DNA from: an uncultured Clostridium sp.
GTDB lineage: Bacteria > Bacillota > Clostridia > TANB77 > CAG-508
Reading direction: 5' to 3'
Assembly: GCA_900556865.1 (NCBI GenBank)
Contig: USQS01000008.1
Location: 1-17,633 of the forward strand
Length of the DNA: 17,633 nucleotides
In this document: piece after piece, positions 7,696 through 14,843 of the stretch
Position numbering within the stretch: the first letter of the stretch is position 1
Layout of the letters: each line of letters opens with the position of its first letter
Position numbers and translations under genes: made by a program
Notes under the pieces: model-generated
Databases searched by the model: none
What the model was told of the DNA's origin: nothing
What the model saw: the letters and a program-made list of their open reading frames with translations, nothing else

Positions 7696-9423
7696 ATGAA
7701 CTTTAGGAATTTGGCAGATTTAGATTTAGTTGTTTTTGATTTAGATGGAACACTAATTGACTCAAATGGAGTGAATAATGAGCTAGATATTGAACTTGTA
7801 CATTTGCTCGGAGAAAAAAAGATGAGTCCAGAAGAAATTTTGAAAGAGAGAAATGATACTTTCAAAAACAGTAAAGGAGGAGATATATATTTAAATTATT
7901 GTGAATATTTAAAAACAAAGTATAAATCTAATTTAACAGAAAAAGAAATTTTGCAAACTAGAAGAAATTTATCAAAAGAGGTTTCAAAAGAAATTAAATT
8001 TAAACCAGATGCAGATAAAATGATAAAATATCTAAAAAGCAAAAATATAAAACTTGCTTTAGCAACTGTTTCTAGAAAAGAAACAATAGATATATACATA
8101 AATGAAAATGAATATTTAAAAAGTAAATGTAATTTAGCTGAGTATTTTGACTTTATAATTACAAAAGATGATGTTACATTAAAAAAGCCTAACCCTGAAG
8201 TTTATAATAAAATACTAGAAAAATTTAAGATAAAGGATTTATCAAAATGTTTAGTAATTGAAGATTCTTTAACAGGAGTTTTAGCAGCAAGAAACGCCAA
8301 CCTTAATGTTATAACTATTTATGATAAACACAATGATAAAGATAGAGAAGAAATAAATAAACTTTCAAGTTATAGTGTTAAAGATTTTAAAGAATTAATT
8401 AATTTGTTTGAAGTAAATAGCAATAAAGTATGTGAAATGGTTTCTCCATGTGTTTTTAGGAAAAGACAAAGTGAAAAATATTTAGCATTTATTGAAATAA
8501 CAAATTCATGTAATATGAAATGCAAGCATTGTATGAATTGGTCTGCTCAAAACTCGATTAAAGGTTTTGAAAAAGAAGATATATTAAAATTAATAGATGA
8601 TTTATATAAAAATAATACAGAAGAAATTTATATATCTGGAGGAGAACCTTTACTATATCCTTATATTGATGATGTAATTTTATATACTAGTTCTTTAGGA
8701 ATTAAAGTAACACTTGCAACAAATGCTTTAGAAGTTCCTAAACATTTAGATGCAATAAAAAAAGGAGTTCAATTAGTTTCAATTAGTCTTGATGGTATAG
8801 GTAAAACACATGATGAATTTAGAGGAGTTCCTGGAGCTTTTGATAATTGTGTAAAAGTGTTTAAATTACTTAAGGAAAATGGAGTAAAAACAAGAATAAG
8901 TGCTATGGTGTGGAAGGAAAATGTTGATGAACTAGACGAGATGATATCTCTTGCTAAATCTTGTGGAGTTTCAAAAGTTAATTTAGCATTTTTAATACCA
9001 GAAGGAAGAGCAAAAACAGATGATACAATAAAATTACCAATTGAGAGATATAAAGAAATTGTAAATAATATAGCAGATTTAAGAAAAAAGTATAAAACAG
9101 ATGACTTTGATATTGAAATAAGAAGAAATGTAGCCTTAGATAGAAATAGTATGGATTGTCCAGGAGGAAAAAATTTAATACATGTAAATGTAAGTGGAAA
9201 AGTTTCGCCATGTTCTTGGATTGCAAAATTAGATAAAGAAAATGAGTTTTCTGCATATTGGCCAGAAAAAAGTATTTCTGAATGCATAGAAAAATTCCAA
9301 GATTTTGAAAATGCTAAAAAATTAAGAAAAGAAAAATATGGATATTCAGGCTGTATGGCTTTTGCAAAAATATATAATGGTAAATTTTCAGATGAAGATC
9401 CATTAAATAATTTTCTAAAGTAG
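7696..9423 (+). CDS. HAD-family phosphatase fused to a radical SAM enzyme
   Basis: This 575-residue protein joins two enzymes. Residues 9-240 are a HAD hydrolase of the beta-phosphoglucomutase-like type: FDLDGTLID gives nucleophile D15 and acid/base D17, the ATVSR segment gives T124, KKPNPEVY gives K163/K164, and IEDSLTGVLAARNAN gives the metal-binding E189-D190. Residues 262-575 are a radical SAM enzyme with CNMKCKHC (C272, C276, C279) for the 4Fe-4S cluster and SGGEP (314-318) for S-adenosylmethionine. Four later cysteines (C488, C506, C530, C553) suggest a SPASM/Twitch-like auxiliary cluster. All key residues of both halves are present, so both are probably active. The HAD half would remove or transfer a phosphate; the radical half would abstract hydrogen from an unknown substrate. 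It is the first gene of the operon, with an ideal ribosome site. I do not recognise this fusion as a described enzyme. Confidence 0.85.
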   Translation: MNFRNLADLDLVVFDLDGTLIDSNGVNNELDIELVHLLGEKKMSPEEILKERNDTFKNSKGGDIYLNYCEYLKTKYKSNLTEKEILQTRRNLSKEVSKEIKFKPDADKMIKYLKSKNIKLALATVSRKETIDIYINENEYLKSKCNLAEYFDFIITKDDVTLKKPNPEVYNKILEKFKIKDLSKCLVIEDSLTGVLAARNANLNVITIYDKHNDKDREEINKLSSYSVKDFKELINLFEVNSNKVCEMVSPCVFRKRQSEKYLAFIEITNSCNMKCKHCMNWSAQNSIKGFEKEDILKLIDDLYKNNTEEIYISGGEPLLYPYIDDVILYTSSLGIKVTLATNALEVPKHLDAIKKGVQLVSISLDGIGKTHDEFRGVPGAFDNCVKVFKLLKENGVKTRISAMVWKENVDELDEMISLAKSCGVSKVNLAFLIPEGRAKTDDTIKLPIERYKEIVNNIADLRKKYKTDDFDIEIRRNVALDRNSMDCPGGKNLIHVNVSGKVSPCSWIAKLDKENEFSAYWPEKSISECIEKFQDFENAKKLRKEKYGYSGCMAFAKIYNGKFSDEDPLNNFLK

Positions 9424-9429
9424 GTGAAT

Positions 9430-10176
9430 ATGAATAAATATGCAATAATAACAGGGGTTTCGTCAGGAATCGGGAAATGCATAGCTGAAAATTTTATAAA
9501 AGAAGGAATTTGTGTTTTTGGAATAGATAAAAACAAGCCAAATAATAATGAGATAGAATATTTTAAATGTGATATTAGAAATGAAGAAGAAATTATTAAT
9601 ATAATTAATGAAATCAAGAAAAAAACAGATTTTATAGATTATTTAATAAATTCTGCAGGAATATTTTGTTATAAGGAAAGAAACCTGATTCAAAATCTTT
9701 CAAAAGAGGAATGGCAAAATGTAATTGATGTAAACTTAACAGGAACATTTTTAATAACAAAATATTCTATTCCATTATTAAAAAAATCAAAAAGTGGTAG
9801 TATTATAAATTTAAGTTCAGAGCAAGTGGTTTTGCCTCAAATAAAAAGTGCACCATATGCTATAACTAAAGCGGGGATAGAGATGTTTTCAAAAATACTT
9901 GCTTTTGAACTTATGGAAGCTAAAGTTAGAGTTAATACAATTTCTTTAGCTTCTGTTAAAACAAATTTTTTGAAAGATTATAAAAAAGATGAGCAAGTTT
10001 TAGAAAAGATGATGGAGCAAACAGACAAAAATATGCCTTTTGGCATTATTAAGCCATATGATGTGTATAAATTAATTAAATATTTAGTTGAAGAAAATAA
10101 TAAAATTACAGGTCAGACAATTCTTATAGACAGCGGTGTTGTGCTAAATGTGAATAAAAAAAAGCAAGGGAGTTAA
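9430..10176 (+). CDS. Short-chain dehydrogenase/reductase (SDR), FabG-like
   Basis: A 248-residue classical SDR, an NAD(P)-dependent alcohol/ketone oxidoreductase of the cytosol. It shows TGVSSGIG (T8-G15) for dinucleotide binding, an acidic residue at the end of beta-2 (D33) that favours NAD(H), NSAG (74-77), INLSSEQ with the catalytic Ser near 129-130, and YAITK (Y143, K147). The C-terminal GQTILIDSG is typical of the fold. It starts six bases after the HAD-radical SAM gene. I prefer ATG 9430; an in-frame GTG at 9424 is possible but overlaps the AGGTG ribosome site. Within this operon it more likely oxidises or reduces the sugar-like pathway intermediate than fatty acid intermediates; that is inference. 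Confidence 0.85.
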   Translation: MNKYAIITGVSSGIGKCIAENFIKEGICVFGIDKNKPNNNEIEYFKCDIRNEEEIINIINEIKKKTDFIDYLINSAGIFCYKERNLIQNLSKEEWQNVIDVNLTGTFLITKYSIPLLKKSKSGSIINLSSEQVVLPQIKSAPYAITKAGIEMFSKILAFELMEAKVRVNTISLASVKTNFLKDYKKDEQVLEKMMEQTDKNMPFGIIKPYDVYKLIKYLVEENNKITGQTILIDSGVVLNVNKKKQGS

Positions 10177-10181
10177 AGAAT

Positions 10182-11369
10182 ATGAAAAAGTTAGAGTTTG
10201 ACATAAATGAAAATAATAAATTATATTTTTTTCCTGAATATAATAGATTTGCTTTAAATAAGTATGATATTGATATAGAGCCTAATTATTGTGATAATTC
10301 ATTAGTAAAATTAAGGTTAGAAATATCGTATTCATGTAATGGTAGGTGTAAATATTGCTTGGTGTTTGGAAATAGTGTAGAGAAAATCGAAGTATTAGAT
10401 GTTAAAGAATTTTGGAAAGAACTTTCAAGTAAGGAGTGGTTTAAAAATATAAAAAGTATTTTTATTATTGGAGGAGAGCCTTTACTTTATTTTGAAGAAA
10501 TAAGCTTTATTATAGATAATTTTAAAGGCAGAATTAGTTTTTCTACAAATGGAACTTTATTAACAGAAGAAATGGCAAAGAAATTCTCTAAATCAAATGT
10601 AGCTGTATATATTTCTTTAGATGGACCTACATTTGAAGATAATATTAATAGAATATATGTAGATAAAAAATACATGTACCCAGATATTATTAGGGGAATA
10701 AATTTGCTTAAAAAGTATAATATTGAATTTGGTATTTTTATGGTTGCTTGCAAAGAAACAATACATAAAGCAAAAGATATGATTTTAGAATTAGATGAAA
10801 AATATTTACCTTCAAGAATAGGATATAGCCTTCCACATTGGACACCAGACTACAAAGACGTGGATTTGGCAGAAGAGTTTAGAGATGTGATGATGGAACT
10901 TTATAAAAACAGAAAAAAATTAAATGCAGAAATTCCACAATTGAACTGGAGACTAAATCCATTAATAGAAGGTAAGATTAAAAGATTTTCATGTGGATTA
11001 CATACAACTCAAACAACAATTTTACCAAATAAGTCTATTGTTAGATGTTCTAAAATTGATAATGAACATGATGAGTTAAAATTAAAGGTTACAAATGAAT
11101 TACTTGATAAAAATTCTCCAATTGAACTTGCAAAAGACCCTAATTCATGTTGCTCAAAATGTATTGCTGTTGCTTGTTGCGGAGGCGGTTGTCCTTTTGA
11201 TGGAATGAAAAGGTTTAATTGCATAACAGATAAAAGGGAATGTGTAATTACTCCACCACTAATTAAACTTGCTGTAGAAGATATTACAAGTGAATTTAAA
11301 AAACGTGAGATTAAAATTGAAGATGGATTGATAAATCCTAAACTTATAAATGAATTGTTATGGAGTTAG
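10182..11369 (+). CDS. Radical SAM enzyme with SPASM domain
   Basis: A 395-residue radical SAM protein. CNGRCKYC (C52, C56, C59) binds the catalytic 4Fe-4S cluster and GGEP (97-100) contacts S-adenosylmethionine. The C-terminal third is a cysteine-rich SPASM domain holding auxiliary clusters: C271, C289, C323/C324, C327, C332/C333, C337, C347 and C354, with the CCGGGCPFDG segment typical of anaerobic sulfatase-maturase and peptide-maturase relatives. Known SPASM enzymes modify peptides, proteins or, in some branches, carbohydrates. No small peptide gene is seen in the operon, so the substrate is open. The gene follows the SDR gene by five bases and has a GGGAG ribosome site overlapping that gene's end. 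All cluster ligands appear present. Confidence 0.88.
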   Translation: MKKLEFDINENNKLYFFPEYNRFALNKYDIDIEPNYCDNSLVKLRLEISYSCNGRCKYCLVFGNSVEKIEVLDVKEFWKELSSKEWFKNIKSIFIIGGEPLLYFEEISFIIDNFKGRISFSTNGTLLTEEMAKKFSKSNVAVYISLDGPTFEDNINRIYVDKKYMYPDIIRGINLLKKYNIEFGIFMVACKETIHKAKDMILELDEKYLPSRIGYSLPHWTPDYKDVDLAEEFRDVMMELYKNRKKLNAEIPQLNWRLNPLIEGKIKRFSCGLHTTQTTILPNKSIVRCSKIDNEHDELKLKVTNELLDKNSPIELAKDPNSCCSKCIAVACCGGGCPFDGMKRFNCITDKRECVITPPLIKLAVEDITSEFKKREIKIEDGLINPKLINELLWS

Positions 11370-11370
11370 T

Positions 11371-12027
11371 ATGGATGAAATTAAAAAAATTATGTTAGGG
11401 CATGTTGCATATAATATAGAGTTAGTTATCATAACTCCACTAAAATCAACTTTTAAAAGTTTAATAGAAACACAAGAAATTGAAGAAATATATGAAAAAG
11501 CATTTTTTGTAAATTGTATATTTAAAATAAATGAAAAAAAAGGCTTAATAGTTTTAGCACCACAAGGAATTGCTTCAAAAGATATAATAGAATTATTTGA
11601 AAATACCAATATTTTGTTTTTTGGTTTAGCAGGAAGTTTAAATCCTAAATTTAAAATAGGAGATTTTGTGGAAGTTGAAACTGCTGCAAATGAAGAAAAT
11701 AAGAATTTAGAATTAGTCACAACAGACACTTTAAGAAAAGTAAGATGTGGATATTCGCCATGTTTACTTGGCACAATGGCAAGAAATTTTTGCAATTTTG
11801 CAAAAGAAATGAATTGTGATGTTATAGATATGGAAACAGCCTATTGTGCAAAAACGGCCAATAAAAGAAATAATAAATTTACGTCATTATTATTAATATC
11901 AGATATTCCCGGATTAATTAATTTTTGGGAAGTTTCAGAAGAATTTCAAAAAAAACTAAAAAAAGGAAGAATAGATGCAATAAGTAAAATAGTAAACTAT
12001 ATTAATATTTTAGTAAGGAAGGAATGA
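11371..12027 (+). CDS. Nucleoside phosphorylase/nucleosidase-fold protein (PNP_UDP superfamily)
   Basis: A 218-residue protein resembling 5'-methylthioadenosine/S-adenosylhomocysteine nucleosidase and purine nucleoside phosphorylases. FFGLAGSLNPKFKIGDFVEVETA (about 83-105) matches the conserved GxAGxLxPxxxxGD core. VIDMETAYCAK (151-161) contains the ribose-binding ME(S/A)A-type glutamate, E155. LLISDIPG (174-181) carries D178, where the family has its base-protonating Asp. The N terminus is more divergent. I chose ATG 11371, one base after the previous stop, with TGGAG at 11361-11365; an in-frame ATG at 11350 overlaps the upstream gene. In an operon with three radical SAM domains it may clear 5'-deoxyadenosine, a by-product that inhibits such enzymes, or it may cleave a nucleoside pathway intermediate. 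Both are inference. Confidence 0.75.
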   Translation: MDEIKKIMLGHVAYNIELVIITPLKSTFKSLIETQEIEEIYEKAFFVNCIFKINEKKGLIVLAPQGIASKDIIELFENTNILFFGLAGSLNPKFKIGDFVEVETAANEENKNLELVTTDTLRKVRCGYSPCLLGTMARNFCNFAKEMNCDVIDMETAYCAKTANKRNNKFTSLLLISDIPGLINFWEVSEEFQKKLKKGRIDAISKIVNYINILVRKE

Positions 12028-12033
12028 CTAGTT

Positions 12034-12936
12034 ATGAGTGAAGAATTACTTATTAAATATATAGAGACCACAAGTAAATGTAACTATTCTTGTCCAATAT
12101 GTGTTCCAAGAACAAGAAATTGTCATCTTGACATGGATGAGTTTTATTCAATAGTTGATAATAATTTAGATATATTTTATAAAAAAGCAATTTGGATGGA
12201 TTTTAATGGTGAACCTTTAGTTGACCCATATTTTTTTGATAGAGTAAATTATATGCACGAAAAAGGAATTAATACCAGAATATCTACAAATGGTGCATTA
12301 CTTAATGAAGAAAATAGATATAAAATTGCAAAGTCTGGAATAAGCTATGTTGTTGTATCTGTTGGAACTTTAAATCCAGAGGTATATAAAAAAATAAGAG
12401 GAGTAGATAATTTAGCTAATGTGCTAAATAATTTAACAAAGTTAAAAAAATGTGTTGATAAAATGAATGCAAAAACCGAGCTTCAAGCTGTTATGATTGA
12501 TACAGGAGAAGACTTGGATAGAGAAGAATTTATAAAATATTTTCATGATTTAGGGATTAATGTAGCATTTCATAATTTTACTAATAGGGCAAAAAATATT
12601 GAAATGGATTTAAATCCTAAAAATAGAAAATTAAATACATATAAAAGAGGAGAGTGTAAAGGTTTAAGAAGCAATATAATAATTCTTAGTAATTGTGAAG
12701 TTGTTACTTGTTGCCCAGACCTTCTTGCACAAAATTCATTAGGTAATTTACGAAATTATGATTATTCTGTTAAGAAGTTGGTTGAAAATGGAAAATTAGA
12801 ACAACTTATTTCAGATTTAAGAAATCATAAATATAAAGGGGCATGCAAGAATTGTTCAGACTGGATATATTACCAGGAAGGTGCAACAGAAGAATATGTT
12901 ACAGTATACCCTGTAAAAAACGAGGTGCTACTATAA
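12034..12936 (+). CDS. Small radical SAM enzyme with SPASM/Twitch-like C terminus
   Basis: A 300-residue radical SAM protein with CNYSCPIC (C16, C20, C23). NGEP at 58-61 is a variant of the usual GGEP, followed by STNGALL (84-90). The C-terminal part holds C208, C221, C226/C227 and a closing CKNC pair (C271, C274) followed by SDW, a pattern common in SPASM/Twitch radical SAM proteins with one or two auxiliary clusters. The compact size is close to that of sugar-oxidising or epimerising members such as BtrN, but length alone does not prove function. It begins six bases after the nucleosidase-fold gene, with an AAGGAAGGA ribosome site overlapping that gene's end. It differs clearly from the other two radical SAM proteins of the operon, so it is not a recent duplicate. 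Confidence 0.85.
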   Translation: MSEELLIKYIETTSKCNYSCPICVPRTRNCHLDMDEFYSIVDNNLDIFYKKAIWMDFNGEPLVDPYFFDRVNYMHEKGINTRISTNGALLNEENRYKIAKSGISYVVVSVGTLNPEVYKKIRGVDNLANVLNNLTKLKKCVDKMNAKTELQAVMIDTGEDLDREEFIKYFHDLGINVAFHNFTNRAKNIEMDLNPKNRKLNTYKRGECKGLRSNIIILSNCEVVTCCPDLLAQNSLGNLRNYDYSVKKLVENGKLEQLISDLRNHKYKGACKNCSDWIYYQEGATEEYVTVYPVKNEVLL

Positions 12937-12982
12937 TTTTAAATACATTCAAAGTAAAGGTACGAAAGGAATTGAAATTTAT

Positions 12983-13930
12983 ATGAATGATAGAAGATTT
13001 ATTGTGTTTGGGGATTTAATTGCAGATTGTTATTATTTAGATGATAAATTGCTTGGGATAGATGGTGGAAGTTCAAGATTTAATGTTATTGCAAATTTAG
13101 CAGGTATGTCTTGTAAAAATTCTATAATTGGGGGATGTGGAAATGACAAAAAAGGGGAAAACATTGTTAAAAAAATGAAAGAGCTAAATATGGATACATC
13201 TCAAATTTTTTTCAGAAATGCTAAAACAAAAGCATATTATTTATCTATAGATAAAGCTAAACTTCCAAAAATAACGTATAATTGTAGCAAAAAATCCCCA
13301 AAAGATGGAAAAACAGCTTGGTATGATGATAATTTAGAAGATATTTCGTATTATCATAGCAAGGCCAAAGATAATGATGTTATTGTTTTAGATGATTTAG
13401 ATGAATTATCTTTAGCTATAATTAATATGTTTAAATGTGATAAAATGTTAGATGTTGGGAAAACTAGCCAGTTAGAAAGGTTACGAGATGACCAAATTTT
13501 AGGATTAAAAAATAAAATTAAAATTTTACAATTGAATGAAAGAGTGGTTCCATATTTAATGCAAAGGTTTGAATGTAGAAATTTGTTAGAAATATCTAAA
13601 TTATTTCAACCTAAACTTTTAATTGTAACACATGGCAAAGATGGTGCAGACTTTGTTTTTGAAGATAAAGTGTATAAAAAGAAGCTTGACAATAGTGCAA
13701 ATGAAGTAGACGCAACAGGTGCAGGAGATGCTTTTTTATCAGTTTTTATAAAAAAATACTATGATAATTTAGAACAAGTGGATTATGATTTTATTGATGA
13801 TACTTTTGAAGAAGCGGTAAAATTAACATCTAAAGTTGTAGGGCATGTTGGAGCAAGAGGGCATCTTTATGATAAATTATTGAATAAAAAACTTGAAAGA
13901 GAAGAACAAGCTGAAGAATTAGAATTGTAA
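12983..13930 (+). CDS. PfkB-family carbohydrate or nucleoside kinase
   Basis: A 315-residue ribokinase/PfkB-fold kinase that would transfer phosphate from ATP to a sugar, sugar acid or nucleoside hydroxyl. The N-terminal substrate region DGGSSRFNVIANLAG (27-41) corresponds to the family's GGxxxNxAxxLA signature, then IIGGCGNDKKG (48-58). The C-terminal signature DATGAGDAF is at 243-251 with the catalytic base D249 and the anion hole GAG. LIVTHGKDGA (213-222) is the expected strand before it. The last ~15 residues are a charged Glu-rich tail. The gene starts 46 bases after the radical SAM gene, the widest gap in the operon, with AAAGGAATTG ahead of the ATG, and ends just before the operon terminator. 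Its substrate cannot be fixed; a kinase with a HAD phosphatase in the same operon suggests a phosphorylated intermediate. Confidence 0.85.
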   Translation: MNDRRFIVFGDLIADCYYLDDKLLGIDGGSSRFNVIANLAGMSCKNSIIGGCGNDKKGENIVKKMKELNMDTSQIFFRNAKTKAYYLSIDKAKLPKITYNCSKKSPKDGKTAWYDDNLEDISYYHSKAKDNDVIVLDDLDELSLAIINMFKCDKMLDVGKTSQLERLRDDQILGLKNKIKILQLNERVVPYLMQRFECRNLLEISKLFQPKLLIVTHGKDGADFVFEDKVYKKKLDNSANEVDATGAGDAFLSVFIKKYYDNLEQVDYDFIDDTFEEAVKLTSKVVGHVGARGHLYDKLLNKKLEREEQAEELEL

Positions 13931-13934
13931 ACCT

Positions 13935-13965
13935 AAAAAATAACCCCATCGAGGGTTATTTTTTT
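13935..13965. terminator. Bidirectional rho-independent terminator
   Basis: AAAAAATAACCC (13935-13946) pairs perfectly with GGGTTATTTTTT (13953-13964) around CATCGA. The A and T tracts let it end both the radical SAM operon on the plus strand and the converging minus-strand spore gene, whose stop codon overlaps its edge. Confidence 0.9.
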
Positions 13966-14134
13966 AGTACAAATCTTTTATATATACATCACGTTCCTCA
14001 AAATTATCCACAAAGCCAACTTTAGCAGTAAGTTTGTTTTTAGAAACACTTTGAATCCAAACAGGTCGATCTTGATAAAAAACATCTACTTTATCATCAT
14101 TAGATAAAATACTATTTACTTTATTTATATCCAT
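13964..14134 (-). CDS. sspH: H-type small acid-soluble spore protein (SspH family)
   Basis: A 56-residue minus-strand gene. The protein begins MDINKVNSILSND and continues KVDVFYQDRPVWIQSV, KNKLTAKVGFV and VYIKDLY. This matches the SspH family plan (MDIxRAxxIxxS, VxYxGxPVWIQxV, TAxV, and a C-terminal V.V..L), which is about 55-60 residues long. Such proteins are made in the forespore during sporulation and packed in the spore core. AAAGGA lies 11 bases before the ATG, slightly long. It converges on the radical SAM operon and shares its terminator. A sigma-G-like promoter can be proposed upstream. The gene supports the view that the organism forms, or descends from ancestors that formed, endospores. 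Confidence 0.85.
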   Translation of the reverse strand: MDINKVNSILSNDDKVDVFYQDRPVWIQSVSKNKLTAKVGFVDNFEERDVYIKDLY

Positions 14135-14172
14135 TCTAGCTACAGTCCTTTCTTAAAAATATATCTTTATTA

Positions 14173-14201
14173 TAGTATATACAAAAAATGGTATTTTATT
14201 A
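14173..14201 (-). promoter_or_regulatory. Possible forespore sigma-G promoter of sspH
   Basis: On the minus strand TAATA (-35, 4 of 5 to GHATR), a 17-base spacer and TATACTA (-10, 6 of 7 to CATnnTA) lie about 40 bases before the sspH start. This fits forespore expression of such genes, but AT-rich sequence makes chance matches easy. The rest of 14202-14298 shows no recognisable feature. Confidence 0.35.
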
Positions 14202-14298
14202 TTACGATTCACAATTAACTAAATAATTATTTTTAAAATTGATAGACTGTAGATGTAACATTTTATTAAAAGAAGAATAGCATAAATTCATATTTTCG

Positions 14299-14327
14299 TT
14301 GAAAAAAATGTTTTTTTTTGTTATAAT
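14299..14327 (+). promoter_or_regulatory. Sigma-A type promoter of the lspA-like operon
   Basis: TTGAAA (14299-14304), exactly 17 bases, TATAAT (14322-14327). A TAGGAGG ribosome site (14353-14359) sits four bases before ATG 14364. Confidence 0.8.
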
Positions 14328-14363
14328 TTAATTGTATATAAATTACAAAACATAGGAGGCTTT

Positions 14364-14843
14364 ATGTTAAATAAATTGAAAAATAAACATAATTTAATTA
14401 TAATTGTAGTAATATTTGCATTATTAATTATAGACCAAATTACAAAAATAATATTTTTTAAGCAAGGACTAAATATTGCAAATGAAGTAGTTGAAGATCA
14501 AAATAATAATTATTATATAGTTTTGTCAATTATAATTATTTTGGTTATTTTAAGATATATATCAAGTAACAATAATTACATAAAATTAGACACAAAGCTA
14601 ATTTTAAGTTTTGCAATAGCAGGAGGAATGGGAAATTTAATAGACAGAATTTGGAATAAAGAAGTTATTAATTTTATAAAAATATGGCATTTTATGCATT
14701 TAAATTTAGCATATATATATATAATAATTGCATGGGTTGGAATGGCAGTTATTTTAACAAAAAATTCTATGATATTTATTAAAGATAGAAAAGCAAAAAA
14801 GGAGAAATTAAATGAATTCGGAAGAAATAATAGCAAAAAATGA
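14364..14843 (+). CDS. lspA: Signal peptidase II (LspA)-like membrane protein lacking a catalytic Asp
   Basis: A 159-residue, four-helix membrane protein in the lspA position, directly before an rluD-type gene as in many Firmicutes. It keeps DQITK (D24-K28) and AIAGGMGNLIDRI (84-96), including the first catalytic Asp, D94. The motif that normally reads (V)VDF...FNxAD is here VINFIKIWHFMHLNLAYI, so the second catalytic Asp is replaced by Tyr117 and the VDF Asp by Asn. The periplasmic NxGAAF segment after the first helix is also missing, replaced by an Asn-rich stretch around residues 44-50. LspA proteins cleave the signal peptide of prolipoproteins; this copy probably cannot do so by the known dyad mechanism. 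It may be an inactive paralogue with another LspA elsewhere. The reading frame is intact with good expression signals, which argues against simple decay. It overlaps the next gene by 32 bases. Confidence 0.8.
   Translation: MLNKLKNKHNLIIIVVIFALLIIDQITKIIFFKQGLNIANEVVEDQNNNYYIVLSIIIILVILRYISSNNNYIKLDTKLILSFAIAGGMGNLIDRIWNKEVINFIKIWHFMHLNLAYIYIIIAWVGMAVILTKNSMIFIKDRKAKKEKLNEFGRNNSKK

Noticed and set aside
8769..9617. A 282-codon open frame on the minus strand across the HAD-radical SAM and SDR genes
   Set aside because: It is antisense to two genes with clear catalytic motifs, has low-complexity Ser/Leu/Ile/Phe-rich content typical of the reverse of AT-rich coding DNA, and matches no family I recognise.
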